From Dryobates pubescens (taxonomy: Eukaryota > Chordata > Aves > Piciformes > Picidae), in the NCBI RefSeq assembly GCF_014839835.1, contig NC_071642.1, positions 7,400,052-7,464,051 on the forward strand: a stretch of DNA of 64,000 nucleotides, read 5' to 3'. Made by a program: the position numbers and the translations under genes. Within the stretch, counting starts at the first letter, position 1. Each line of letters opens with the position of its first letter. The notes below the pieces were generated by a model that saw only the letters and a program-made list of their open reading frames with translations, was not told the DNA's origin and did no database searches. Shown here one piece after another: positions 48,256 to 59,912 of the stretch.

Positions 48256-49454
48256 TGACCCTGAGATCTCTTCATCTGTTCCATTCCAATCTGTTGCACA
48301 CATCTGACCTTCGCTCTGGCTGTACTGCCTGCATTTCACTCTGCCATCTTCCACCCAGGGAGGGCAGGTTAGAAAACTCTTAAAAAAAAAATGCATAATC
48401 TAGATCTGTGTCTCTGCCAATGCTTCCTGAACACAGGAAGTCCTCTGTAGGGAGGCTGCATCACTGAGCACATCCAATCCATCCTCCTGCAGAGCTCCTG
48501 CCAACAGCCAAACGCTGCAGTCCCAATCAATCTTGCATTACTGAAGTGCCCCTTGCATCACAGCTCTATGCTCCCCTACCCTAACAACCAAAGGCTATTA
48601 ACATTTAAAAGCTCCACTAACTCTGCCTATATGTTTGGGATAAGGCCAGCTATTGAATAATGCTGAGGAATCAATATTCATCATCTAGAGCAGCAGCAGA
48701 GGTGTGTTGTGACTTCTCCATCTCCTGTATAGTTCCTCCATATGGCTGATTTGAAAGCCTTTTAGGAGCTTAACAAGGAGGGTATGGCAGTGAATGTGTG
48801 GAAAAAATGATGCAGGAGGATAAGAAGCACAAATGCTCCAGAGGCCTCCTAGGGTCTGCAGTCTTAAAATAAGCCCCTGGGTTTTAATGGGATCTGATGA
48901 AACCCTCTTTGCAGCAGGGACAGTGGGATGGAAGGGGCAGACAGCTGGTGAACAGATACTCAGCAAACATGCCTGGCAGCAAACTCTGTGCACACAGCAA
49001 CTATTGAGGCAAAGACCTGAAAGATCAACAAAGAATTGCAGGCCTGGGTGAAATGATGCAATGGATAACAATTAGTGTCAGGGGGCTGGGAAGCGAAGGC
49101 TTTCCTATCGACTTACACCTATGAGGCACCTTAATCAAATAAGGAAGGGGGCTGCTGGAGGGGGAGAAAGCTCAGCATCAGTCAATATTATGTCAAGGAC
49201 ACCTACTGTAAATTAGCAGCCTGATGTTTGTGGCATGGTTTTGCTGCAAGGAGAAAAGGCAAAAATGACCAGAGGTGGCTGCAGCAGCTTGGCCCTGGCT
49301 GCCCGGCACTGAGTGGCAAAAGGTTTTGTGAGGCATTGGCAGGATCCAGGTTTCTGAGGAGGAATGGCAGAAAAGTATGTTTTGAGATGAACATCCCTGG
49401 TTTCTGAAGCTGTTTTGAATTTGCCCAGGGTACTCTCTAACCTCTGAGTTGCTG
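48256..49454. other. Unique intergenic block of about 1.2 kb, CR1-free
   Basis: A/T-richer than neighbours. No exon seen. 50277-50774 is also blank. Confidence 0.5.
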
Positions 49455-50276
49455 TGAGGATGGTTAAGGGGCTGGAGCATCTCTCTTATGAGTAGCTGCA
49501 ATACTGTGTGCGGTTTGGGGCTCCCCAGTTCAAGAGACGCAGGGATCTGCTGGAGAGAGTCCAGAGGAGGCACTGAGGATGGTGAAGGGACTGGAATATC
49601 TCTGCTGTGGAGAAAGACTGAGAGACCTGGGGCTGTTTAGTCTGGAGAAGAGAAGGCTGAGAGTGAATTTGATCGATGTGTCTCAATATCTGAGGGGTGG
49701 GGGTCAGGAGGATAGAGGCAGTGATAGGACGAGGAGCAATGGACATAAACTCAACCACAGGAAATTCCATCTCAACATGAGACAAAACTTCTTTGATGTG
49801 AGGGTGCTGGAGGCCTGGAGCAGGCTGCCCAGAGAGGTTGGGGAGTCTCCTTCTCTAGTGATCTTCAAAACCTGCCTGGATGTGTTCCTGTGTGACCTGC
49901 CCTAAGTGGTCCTGCTTTGCAGGGGGCTTGGACTTGATGATGGACTTTTTAGGGTGTCAGGTAGTGATAGGACTGGGGGGGATGGAGCAAAACTAGAAGC
50001 GGGGAGATTCAGATTGGATGTGAGGAAGAAGTTGTTCCCCAGGAGGGTGGTGAGAGACTGGCACAGGTTGCCCAGGGAGGTGGTGGAAGCCTCATCCCTG
50101 GAGGTTTTGAAGGCCAGGCTGGAGGTGGCTGTGAGCAACCTGCTGTAGTGTGAGGTGTCCCTGCCCATGGCAGGGGGGTTGGAACTGGCTGAGCCCTGAG
50201 GCCCCTTCCAGCCCTAACAATTCTACGATTCTATGATCTCTGGAGGTCACTTCCAACCTCTAGCATTCTGTGATTA
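49455..50276 (+). mobile_element. CR1 LINE, host copy split by a nested CR1
   Basis: Sense. The body runs 49455-49943 to TTGGACTTGATGAT, and the last tail bases (CTCTGGAGGTCACTTCC to TTCTGTGATT) resume at about 50237, after the nested copy. A short duplication of the GCTGGAGCATCTCTC region occurs at the 5' end. Confidence 0.9.
49944..50236 (+). mobile_element. CR1 LINE nested inside another CR1
   Basis: Sense, from CTTTTTAGGGTGTCAGG to ATTCTACGATTCTATGAT, with the complete two-unit CR1 terminus. It is inserted in the GATGAT of the host tail. Confidence 0.9.
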
Positions 50277-50774
50277 ACAGATTTCTTCTTGACCTGTGTC
50301 AGAAAGTTGTTTAAGCATGATTTAAACATGTAATCAGGTGAGTGGGTCAATGCCCACTCTTTCCTGCTCTTGTAGGTAAGGTACAGGAGTATCTTGACCT
50401 CTAACACGAGCTGAGCTTCAAAATGGCCAAATGGAACCCGAGTGAATGCAGAGTTGTGCTGGAAATAATGGCAATAAATGAAATAAAGGATCTGGGCATG
50501 TCTGAGAGCTGCACGTACTGGGAAGAGCAGAAGCCAAATTAAAGTGAATTAATGTTATCAAAACCAATTAGGAATCTCAGGTTTTGCTGAGAGGGACGTG
50601 AGCAAAGCAGTGTCCACCTTTGCTACAGGGTATTGAAGGGGCTGATGTCTGTGGTATGTCTCAAAACACCCAACCCCATGCACTGGGAGGGCTTTGTGTC
50701 AGATTTGCACCATCCTCAGCCAGTAAACTGTGCAAAATCTCCAGAAAAGGGAGATTTTAGGAAAAGGGAGGCAT

Positions 50775-50860
50775 GTGTGGTGGAGGTGGCAAAGAAATTC
50801 TTTGTAGTGAGACTGGGCAGACACTGGAACAGGTTGCCCAGGGAGGTTGGGGATGTCCCA
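50775..50860 (+). mobile_element. CR1 LINE internal fragment
   Basis: Sense, AAAGAAATTCTTTGTAGTG to GGGAGGTTGGGGATGTCCC, no tail, directly joined to the next copy. Confidence 0.85.
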
Positions 50861-51295
50861 TGAAGATGATCAGAAGGCTGGAGAACCTCCTGTGTGGGGA
50901 CAGGGTGGGAGAGTTGGGGCTGTTCAGCCTGGAAAGGCTCCAAGAAAAACTTAGAGCAACCCTCCAGTAACTGAAGGGGCTCCAGGAGAGCTGGGGAGGG
51001 ACTTCTGTTCAAGATCTGGGAGAGACAGGTTGAGGGGTGATGGCTTTGAGCTGAGAGAGGGGAGACTGAGACTGGAGATGAGGAGGAAACTCTTTACACT
51101 GAGGGTGGGGAGAGCCTGGCACAGGCTGCCCAGGGAGGCTGTGCCTGCCTCCTCCCCAGAGGTGTTGAAGGCCAGGCTGGATGAGGTCTGGAGCCACCTG
51201 GGCTGGTGGGAGGTGTCCCTGGCCATGGCAAGGGGTTGGAACTGGATCATCTTTAAGATCCCTTCCAATCCAAACTACTCTATGAACCTATGAGT
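50861..51295 (+). mobile_element. CR1 LINE, 5'-truncated
   Basis: Sense, from TGAAGATGATCAGAAGGCTG to ACTACTCTATGAACCTATG. Confidence 0.94.
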
Positions 51296-51302
51296 CTGTG
51301 AA

Positions 51303-51357
51303 TGCTTTGGTTTGGAGGGGACCTTGAAAGCCCATCTGGTCCAACCCCCATCATCTT
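51303..51357 (-). mobile_element. CR1 LINE 3' tip
   Basis: Antisense, about 55 bases (TTTGGTTTGGAGGGGACC to GGTCCAACCCCC), tail to tail with the preceding copy. Confidence 0.8.
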
Positions 51358-51449
51358 TTGGGAGAGCTCAACTTAGAGAGCTATGGAGCTTTCCTCTTTA
51401 TCTTGCTTTATCATTCTCCTATTAAAAAAGCTGGATTGTGCCCTAAAAG

Positions 51450-51525
51450 ACCACCAACCAAAAACCAACCACACAAATCAAGCAACCCCCCAAAAAACCC
51501 AAACCAAAAACGCAAATCCAACTCC
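51450..51525. repeat. A/C-rich low-complexity tract before the SLC23A2 CpG island
   Basis: CCAACCAAAA-type low-complexity sequence, similar in kind to 23965-24090, at the upstream edge of the CpG island. Confidence 0.75.
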
Positions 51526-51529
51526 CTGG

Positions 51530-52440
51530 AAGAGCCAGGGCTGAGCGCTGCCTGCGCCGGCACCAGCCGAGCACCATTCTCCCGGGGGCTGGGGAGATGA
51601 ACCCCCTCAGGCGAACGGCGCCGGGGGGAGCCCAGCCCCTCTCCGATGGGACTAAGCCTCGCCGCAGGGCTGCAGCCCGCCTCGGCCCCCGCCCGCCGCC
51701 GCGGGGCCGCCATAGCAGCCCAGCCCTCAGGCGGACGGGCGGGCGCCATCTTGGCGGGGGCGGAGCGGGGCCCGGCCCGCCCCGTGCTCTGCCTGCCGGG
51801 GCGGCCCCGGCCCCGCCGCACTCGCCGCTGCCGACCGAGCGGAGCGGAGCCGCAGCCCCCAGCGCCATTGCCGCCCTCAGCCCGCTATGGCAGGTGAGCC
51901 TCTCCTCTCCTCTCCCTCCTCCCGCGGGCGAGGCGCGGCTGCTCGCCCGCCCTCTGGAAGAAGCCTCGCCGGTGCCTCCCCCGCGGCGCCGTGCCCCTCA
52001 GCCCGCCGCGGTCGCCGCTCTCGCCTGCCGCCCGCTGTCACCTCCATCCCGGCCCCACGCTGCCGCCCGAGAGCCACCCTCCATCCCCGGGCGCCGGGGG
52101 CTCGCCCCTTTCTCCTGCCGGGGCGGTGTGTCGGGGCTCGCGGGCAGCCTCCACCATGTTTCCCGGCCGCGGCTCACCTTGGCCGCGCGGCTCCCGCCCC
52201 TCCCGCGCCCTCCGCACCTCTCCTCCTCTCCCTTTCATTTCGTATTCCTCTTTTCCACCCTCCCATGCCCTCCGTGCCGCCGTCGGCAGGCTGGGCATCG
52301 CCTCCAGCCGCTGATGGCCCGAGGGGAAGGGGCACTTCGCGGGGGCACGGCCTGGGCGGCCGCGGGGATAGGGGATGCCGGAGGTGGGCACCTGCGGCGG
52401 GCATCACCTGCGCTGCGAGGCAGAGACGCCCCTGGGTGGG
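51530..52440. promoter_or_regulatory. CpG island, probable SLC23A2 promoter
   Basis: About 900 bases of dense CpG, the strongest island in the window outside repeats. It includes GCGCCATCTTG (51743-51753), the reverse complement of a YY1 core site, and GC boxes nearby. Conserved order (SLC23A2 follows TMEM230 in human, same strand) makes it the likely SLC23A2 promoter. No SLC23A2 coding sequence is visible, so the assignment is by synteny only. Confidence 0.6.
51750..51893 (+). other. SLC23A2: Probable first exon of SLC23A2 (mostly or wholly non-coding)
   Basis: A consensus donor CAG, then GTGAGC, ends at 51893 in the plus direction inside the CpG island, downstream of the YY1-like site that often marks TSSs. 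The start near 51750 is a guess. An ATG at 51887-51889 lies five bases before the donor (ATG GCA G), so the exon could in principle begin translation with Met-Ala. In human SLC23A2 (sodium-dependent vitamin C transporter 2) the first exon is non-coding. Confidence 0.45.
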
Positions 52441-54784
52441 GAGGGATCCTGTTTCCTCTGTTCCACTGAGATCATCTGGGTTCTCTAAGGATTTTTTATT
52501 TATTTTATTATTAGTTTCTTTTTTTTTTTTTTAACCTTCATCTGAAACAAAATGGGTGGCAGAGTCGTAAGCTCGCAGATGGGGATGGGGAAAATGCAGG
52601 TTAATTCTTCCCCTGGCCCCGAAGGGGTGGCCTCTCTTTTCTTGTCTGATCCCCTCCTCGTGATAACGCTTTGAGGTTTGGGGTTTTGGTGGTTGTTTTT
52701 TTTTCCTTCCTTTTAAAATTTATTTGTTTCCCTCTTTCTTTCTTTTTTAATACCTTTATTTCTAGTGCAGCTCGAGGCCGTAAATATTGCTGTTTCCTGC
52801 TTTTGCCGTCGGTATCGCGGTGGGAGGGAGGGTTGGTTCTTTTGTTTTAAGGTATATTTTGGGTAGGGAGAAGTGATGGAGAGGTAGCACAGAAAGATGC
52901 CTGAACAAAGCTTGGTGAAAACCTTCCATTAGGCTTCCTTACTTCAGAGGATAACGACCTACATCCTGCATTTTTGTTAATGGCTTTTGCCTTTTTTTTT
53001 TTTTCTCCTCCGTTGCTTTTTTTTTCCCCCATCAAAGATGGGAATGCAGGCGGAGGCTTGGACAGTTTCATCCCTGACCTTGCGTTTTGGAACCGTCCCT
53101 GGTATTTTGTAGGCTGGGGAGACAAAAATCCTCGCAGTTTGCGGTCCCATGCAGCATGGCCCTTAACCCTGCCAGGTAAATGCGGGCAGGGGCTGACCCC
53201 AAAAGGGAGCTGCAGGCAGAGGCAGGAGAAGATTGTGGCAGGAAAGGGAAATCCCCAGGTGTGTTTAAGACAAGGTAAAGAGCTTGCCTGTTAGTTTCTT
53301 CCATCTTACCATTTGCCCCATGTAGCTGTTTCTCCTAGTGTGACTTCACTTGCAGGCAAAGGCTGGGCTCTTGAACCTGACCAGCTGAAATAAAAGCACC
53401 AAATGTTCTGTTTTCACGGGGAGCTTCATATCTCCCTGTATCCTCACTGCAGCACAGCGTTGCTATGCTGGATGAAGCCTGAAATTAACCAGTTTAAGCT
53501 TAAGTGGGGGGGGAAAAAAAAGCCCAAACTGCTTTTGGGTAGTGGTTTTACTGGGAGCTGGAGTTGGATGCTGTAAAACGTGGTGGAGAAGCAGCACAAA
53601 TGCGGCACACTGCCGGAGCTGGACTTGATCTGCACACCTTGATCTGCCGAGTGGTTTCACTGCAGATAAGGGATTATTGCAACAAGTAGCTCAGGTTAGT
53701 AAACTAGAAAAGAATCCTTGAGATATGTAGAGCAATTGGATTAGTAGCTGATGAGCTCTTGCAACCTTCCTTCTGGCTTTGAGTCATGATCCAGATAGCT
53801 TCAAATTAGAGCAGCATTAGCATGGAGAGGCACTGGGAGAAATTCAGCCTTGGTCTAGCAATGAGGTTAAACCAGCCTGGAGATTTTTATCGGGGATTTA
53901 AACGAGCTTTTGGCTTTGGTAAAGATGCAAATAGGAGCTGAAAACTTGTCAGAGCCCCGGGGATAAGGGAAAGGAGTTAAGACTGCGATTCTCAAGAGTG
54001 GATTGTGCTCCTGCTGCTCCTTAACAGGCCACATTCATCTGGTTGAAAATCCACCTCAATCTGCCTCTTGTCTTCAAGCCCTGCTCTTAGCCAGGCTGAG
54101 GTTTGGGGACTGCTTTCTTCAGGCACCTGCCTCTTGTGTTGAGTAGATATAAGGAGCTGGATGGGAATAAGGTTCTCTGTGTCTGAGCCTCTTGCTCGTT
54201 GTGCATCTTCGGTACTGAATCGGATCTGAAGGGAAGGCAGCTTGTCAACCAGCAGGAAGATTTGGGCTGCAGGCTGGTTGAGTGTCTCCTCTGCTGACAG
54301 CACCAGTTTGAGCAGCCTCCATCCATCATGGGCTGCACTCAACCAGCCTTGCGGTGACCCCTGGCTGGTGCTGGTACCTCTCCGTGGATGCTTGGCTGCT
54401 CAGTCAGTGAGGTTGGAAAGCTTTTTGGGATTAGCCCACAAAAGCTTTGATTTTTCTATTGGAGCCAGATCCGTTTGGAGAATTTGTAGCTGCTCCTCAC
54501 ACTCCTGGAGCTACTGGGCAGAGTTGGGTGTCCATCCCTGAAGCTGCCTTAAGTGTTGTATGTGTGGGGTTGTTCTTAAGGGCTGCTAATATGAGAGGTT
54601 TTGTGTTCTGTAGTCGAAGCTAACAGGGAGTTTAATTCCAGTGGAGAAAGAAGACTTGGATCTTTGGTATTACTACGTTGGAGACAATTGTCTCAGGGGC
54701 AGCTAAAGATAATGGCAGTGTTGGAGGATTTATTGTTTGGGTTTTTTTACCCAGCAGAAAACAGGATTTCCCCCACGTTTGTTT
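52441..54784. other. CR1-free block downstream of the second CpG island
   Basis: About 2.3 kb of T-rich to ordinary unique sequence without any CR1, presumed start of SLC23A2 intron 1. Further blank stretches are 54863-55477, 56801-57324, 58043-58674, 59071-59527, 59913-60417, 60839-61467 and 62531-62989. Confidence 0.5.
52680..52760. repeat. T/G-rich low-complexity tract
   Basis: T-rich sequence with GGGGTTTTGG-type stretches in the presumed first intron of SLC23A2. Confidence 0.6.
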
Positions 54785-54862
54785 AGAATCATAGAATGGC
54801 TGAGGTTGGAAGGGACCTTCGAGATACCTACTCCAACCTCTCCTCCACGGGCAGGGAGAGAG
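54785..54862 (-). mobile_element. CR1 LINE 3' tip
   Basis: Antisense, AATCATAGAATGGCTGAGG to CTCCACGGGCAGGGAG. Confidence 0.88.
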
Positions 54863-55477
54863 ACTATAGAACGCGCTGCATTTATGTGCACTTAGCATTT
54901 CAAAGGGCTTTACATTAAAAGCACGTTGAGTTTTTCTTTCTTTGATTCTGTTCCTGTGCTGCTTTATTATTTTTGGTCTTCCTGCTCTAGCCAGATCTGT
55001 CAACTTCCTCAATAAATGCACTTCTTTTTGCCCTGTGAAGCGGCTTTGTTGTGCTCTTTAGGTTGATTGGAGAGGATTGAAAACTAAATGAGTGAAACCT
55101 CCCCCATCTTCAGTATAGATTCCTCCAGAAGTGGCTGTTAAGCTGCTCTAATGACCCAACCTGAACTGTGGCAATTAACCTCTTGTGATCCTTGTGTGTG
55201 CAGGGGGAAGTTAGCTGGCAGGGCCCTGAGCCGTTCCACTTCACAGCAGGTTACAAACCAGTGGCCCATGCAAGGTGATGTTTGAAAGATCTCCTTTTCC
55301 TGTAGCTCTTCCTGGCACTGTACTTCATTGAGCCACATATGGAAGCTCAAGCCTGAAAAGATTCTGTGGGGCCATTTCTTCTGCATTTGCTTGTCAAGCT
55401 CTCCTCTGCATTTGTCCTTACAAGGGAAGATGCAGATGGCTGCACAGAATGGTTCTTCTTCCATGGAAGGTGATGGT

Positions 55478-55852
55478 TCATGGAGGGGTTTAAAAGTCCA
55501 GAAGATGTGGTGCTGAGGGATGTGGCTTACTGGTGACCTAGCAGTGCTGGGTTAATGGTTGGACTTGATCTGAGAATCACAGAATGGGAGAGGTTGGAAG
55601 GGTTCTCTGGAGGCCATCAAGGCCAACCTCCCTGCCAAAGCAGGATCACCCAGGGCAGGTCACACAGGAACACATCCAGGTGGGTTTTGAATATCTCCAG
55701 AGGAGGAGACTCCACAACCTCTCTGGGCAGCTTGCTCCAGACCTCCAGCACCTTCCCACCAAAGAAGTTTCTCATCTTTAGACAGAACCTCCTGGGTTCC
55801 AGTTTGTATCCATCTCCAAGGTCTTTTCCAACCTAAGCAATTCCTTGTATTG
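55478..55852 (+). mobile_element. CR1 LINE tail split by a nested antisense CR1
   Basis: Sense tail 55478-55572 (GATGTGGTGCTGAGGGATG to GGTTGGACTTGATCT), continuing at 55815 with CCAAGGTCTTTTCCAACC after the insert. Confidence 0.87.
55573..55814 (-). mobile_element. CR1 LINE nested antisense in a CR1 tail
   Basis: Antisense, from GAGAATCACAGAATGGGAG to CCAGTTTGTATCCATCT. ATCT flanks both ends, a possible four-base target duplication. Confidence 0.88.
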
Positions 55853-56047
55853 CTGGAAAAAAAATTTGCTTGTATCAAATGTTCTTATTTGTTAAGTACA
55901 GGGGTCATGAAACCATCTGCCAGAAGTTGCAGTGTGGTTTATTCTACTTAAAAGCTGCAGGAAGAAAACTTTGACATCAGGATGAGTAAAGAGAGATGCA
56001 TCAGGATGTAGTATAAGGCAGGGTTGAAACAATAGGATGAGGAGATG

Positions 56048-56800
56048 AGGTTCAATAAAGCAAAGTGCAAGGTCCTGCATCCAGGTCAGACCAATCCTCA
56101 GTATCAATCTCTGCTGGGGGGTGGTGAGATTGAGAGCAGCCCTGCAGAGAGAAGGACTTAGGGGTGCTGGTGGGGGAGAAGCTGGACAGGAGCCAGCAAT
56201 GGGCACTGGCAGCACAGAAGGCTAAGGGCAGCTTGGGCTGCATCCAAAGCAGCATGGCCAGAGCTGGAGAGAGAGGATCCTGCCCCTCTGCTCTGTTCTG
56301 GGGAGACCTCACTTGCAGGGCTGTGTCCAGATAGGGGGCTGCCAACACAAGAACATGGATCTGTTGGAGAGGGTGTAGAGGAGGCCACTAAGATGATCAG
56401 AGGGCTGGAGAACCTCTGCTGTGGGGACAGGCTGGGAGAGTTGTGGCTGCTCAGCCTGGAGAAGAGAAGGCTCTAGGGAGACCTTAGAGCTGCATTTTAA
56501 TAGTTGCAGGGGTCTTAGAGGCAGGCTGGGGAGGGACTGTTCAGAAGGGCCTGTGGGGACAGGATGAAAGGCAAGGGTTTGGAACTGGAGCAGGGCAGTT
56601 AGGTTGGATATTGGAAGAAGTGAGGGTGTTGAGACACTGGAACAGGTTCCTCAGGGATGTGATTGAGTCCCCATCCCTGGAGGCATCCAAGATCAGCCTT
56701 GTTGTGTCCCTGGGCAGCCTGATCTAGCTGGAGGTGTCCCTGCTGAGTGCAGGGACAAGATGCCCTTGGAGGATCCCTTCCAGCCTGCTGCACTCTGAAA
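56048..56800 (+). mobile_element. CR1 LINE, 5'-truncated, about 750 bases
   Basis: Sense, from GATGAGGTTCAATAAAGCAA (encoding the MRFNKAKCKVLH motif) to CTTCCAGCCTGCTGCACTC. Confidence 0.94.
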
Positions 56801-57324
56801 TGGAAAGCTTTTTGCCACATTCTCTAGCTGTTCCCAGGGGTGAAGAGCAGGAAGACAATGTGGGAACTTCATGGTCCTGCCTGTGGTACTCCTGTTAGCA
56901 CTGGGGAGCACATTTTCTGTAAGGCTAAATATTTGTAGCTGTTCTGAGCTGCCTTCTGCCAGTGTTTATTTGAAGGCAGGAAAGGAAGCTGCGGTTGTTT
57001 GGCTGATGGTGTTTCAGGTTCTGGGAAGGACAGGTCTGCTATTTGAGTGCTCCTCTATTAGAGATGCAGCTAAATGTGGAGCTCTTGCCATGGTAATTTG
57101 GCCACAAAAGGAGCAGAACTACCTCCTCAGGAAAGGGAATTGGTGTGGTGAAACTCCTCTGGCACTTGGTGGGGAAAGGAAGGAGGCGGCCCAGCTGCTC
57201 TGCTAGTTAAGAAGTCTCCAGCTCTGCTTTTATTCCTTGCACTCAGCTTTAGTCTTGGCCATTTCTGTTGCCAAACAGAGCAAGAAAAATGTGCCTGGCA
57301 TGGAAAATGCTGTTTGCCTACTAA

Positions 57325-57482
57325 GGTGGTCAGTGGGTTGTGGAGTCTCCTTCTGTGGAGACGTTCAAAACCCACCTGGATGTGTTCCTGTGTGACCTGC
57401 CCTGGGTGGTCCTGCTTTGGCAGAGGGGTTGGACTGGATGATCTCTAAAGGTCTCATCCAATCCCTACCATTCTGTGGTCTC
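57325..57482 (+). mobile_element. CR1 LINE 3' fragment
   Basis: Sense, GGTGGTCCTGCTTTGGCAG subfamily, ending ACCATTCTGTGGTCTCC. Confidence 0.9.
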
Positions 57483-57527
57483 CCAGGATTTTCTAATCCA
57501 ACACACTCCCAGAGTTTTGGGGAACCT

Positions 57528-58042
57528 CAAGGGAGGGAATTCTGCCCCTCTTCTCCCCACGCTCTACTCCAGCTCTGGAGCCCACAACATAAAAGAGACA
57601 TTGAACTGCTGGAGCAGGTCCAGAGGAGCTCATGAAGATGATCAGAGGGCTGGAGGCCAGGCTGAGAGAGTTGGGGCTGTTCAGTCTCTAGGGAGACTTT
57701 AGAGCAACCTTCCAGTACATGAAGGGGACTGCAGGAGAGCTGGGGAGGAACTTTGTACAAAGGCTTGGAGTGCCAGAAGGAGGGTTTATGGCTTCAGAAT
57801 GCAAGAAGCTGGATTGAGATTGGACATTGAGAAGGAATTCTTCCTCTGGAGGTTGATGAGGCACTGGAACAGGTTGCCCAGAGAAGCTGTGGGGCTCCAA
57901 GCCTGGAAGCGTTCAGGACAAGGTTGGATGAGGTTTTAAGCAACTGGGGCTGGTGGGATGTGTCCCTGCCCATGGCAGGGGGGTTGGAACTGGATGTGCT
58001 TTAAGGTCCCTTCCAACCCAAACCATCCTGTGGCTCTGTGAT
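57528..58042 (+). mobile_element. CR1 LINE, 5'-truncated
   Basis: Sense, from AAGGGAGGGAATTCTGCCCC to CCATCCTGTGGCTCTGTGA. Confidence 0.93.
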
Positions 58043-58674
58043 GTTTTGGTGCTGAATGTCATCATCCAGTAAACAGTGAATCACTGTTTGCCTCAGGTCT
58101 GCAGAGACCTGGGACTCATTTTTTTTGGCTGTTCTCTGGCTCCAGACTAGAGTTGGGCTGATTGAGGTTTGCATACCAGGTGGCTTTTAGGAAGGATGAA
58201 TTGACCTCCAAGGTCCCAGCCAGGCTTTGGCAAGGGACTCCCAGAGCACCCATTTTGGTTGTCCCCATCCCATGAGGTGGGGCTGTGTTGAAATCCTCTT
58301 TGTTCTTGTCTGACAGCTCCTACTTTTTTACTTGCAGGGGAAGGGCTGGGCTTGAGGTAATTATAAAAGCAGTCTTTAATGGGTTTATAATTAGAAATTC
58401 AGTGATCTAAATCTCCTTGGGTCTCAGCTCTCTGGCCAGAGGATGAAAGTGCTGGGTATGGAGGTGTGTGTGTGTGGGGGGGTGACACAGTTGCCATCCA
58501 AGTGTCTGCTCTTGCTGGGCTTTATTCTTCTTAAAGAAAAACCTGCTTCAGGAGAGGATAAACTTGGTCCTGTTCTGGTGAAAAGGAGTTTCCAGATTTT
58601 CTTCCTCTTCTCCTCACATGCAGGCTATTTTATTCTTCCCCCCCCCAACCCCCTCCCTTAATAAGCATCTCATG

Positions 58675-59070
58675 AAATATGAAGACAGGCTGAGTAAGTT
58701 GGGGTTCAGTCTGGAGAAGGCTCCAAGGAGACCTTCTTGTGGCCTTCCAGTGTCTGAAGTGAGCTACAAGAAAGCTGGGGAGGGACTTTTTAGGGTGTCA
58801 GGGAGTGATTGGAGGAGGAGGAATGGATCCAAGCTGGAGGAGGGGAGATTTATATTAGACCTTAGGAAGAAGTTCTTCCCCATGAGGGTGGTGAGAGACT
58901 GGAACAGGTTGCCCAAAGAGAATCCCCAGCCCTGGAAGGTTTTAAGGCCAGGCTGGATGAGGCTCTGGGCAACCTAATTTAGTGGAAAATGTCCCTGCCT
59001 ATGGCAGGGGGGTTGGAACTGGCTGATCCTTGAGGTCCCTTCAAACCCTAACTGCTCTAAAATCACTGTG
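58675..59070 (+). mobile_element. CR1 LINE, 5'-truncated
   Basis: Sense, from ATGAAGACAGGCTGAGTAAG to the CCTAACTGCTCTAAAATCAC terminus. It is related to 47842 and 49944. Confidence 0.92.
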
Positions 59071-59527
59071 TGGAGGTCCAAGCGGCTCACGTGCACCTTC
59101 GCGTGATGGTCAAGCTGGGTTGGAGCTGGTGGGCTGAGGAGATGGATTCACCTCCTCTGAATGAGGGATGTTTTATGTTTGACTTGGTCAGCAAAGTGCC
59201 TGAGGACACAGCTCTGGCTGCTGGTTGTCATTTTAGGAGCACGTTTGTCCAGATGTAGTGGTGGTGGTGCTGGAGGAGCTGGAAGTAGAAGCAGGGTTGT
59301 GGTGAGCATTGTTGAACTGTGGGGGCTCTGTGTGATGTGAAAGCAAGAACTGAACTGCTCTGTGTGTGTTTGGATTTCACCTGCATTTGCCTTTTATCTC
59401 CTTTCTGATGAAAGGAGCTGTTGCCATCCAGCAGCTGTTTCCTTTGCACTTCCTTGAGATTAAAAATGCTGGAGGTGCAGACTGAGATGAGAAGAAATGG
59501 AGAAGAAGACATTGGCTCAGTGTTTAT

Positions 59528-59912
59528 GGATTCATGGAATGGTTCAGGTTGGAAGGGACCTTAAAGCTCATCCACTTCCAACCCCCTGCCATGGGCAGGG
59601 ACCCTTCCTACCAGCACAGGTTGCTCAAGACCTCATCCAGCCTGGCCTTGAACATCTCCAGGCAGGAGGCAGCCACAGCCTCCCTGGGCAACCTGTGCCA
59701 GTGTCTCCCCACCCTCACTCTCCAGATTTTCTTCCTCATCTCCAGTCTCTTCCATCTTTAATCCATTCCTTCTTGTCCTATCACTCCAAGCCACTGTCAG
59801 AAGTCCCTCCTCAGCTCTCCTGGAGCCCCTTCAGGTGCTGGAAGGCTGCTCTAAGGTCTCCCTGGAGCCTTTCCTTCTCCAGGTTGAAGAGCCCCAACTC
59901 TCTCAGCCTGGT
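59528..59912 (-). mobile_element. CR1 LINE, 5'-truncated
   Basis: Antisense, from GGATTCATGGAATGGTTCAG to CCCCAACTCTCTCAGCCTG. Confidence 0.94.

Noticed and set aside
51597-52534. Frames of 215 and 290 codons in the second CpG island
   Set aside because: Pro/Arg/Ala-rich GC-driven frames crossing a good splice donor, without recognisable domains.
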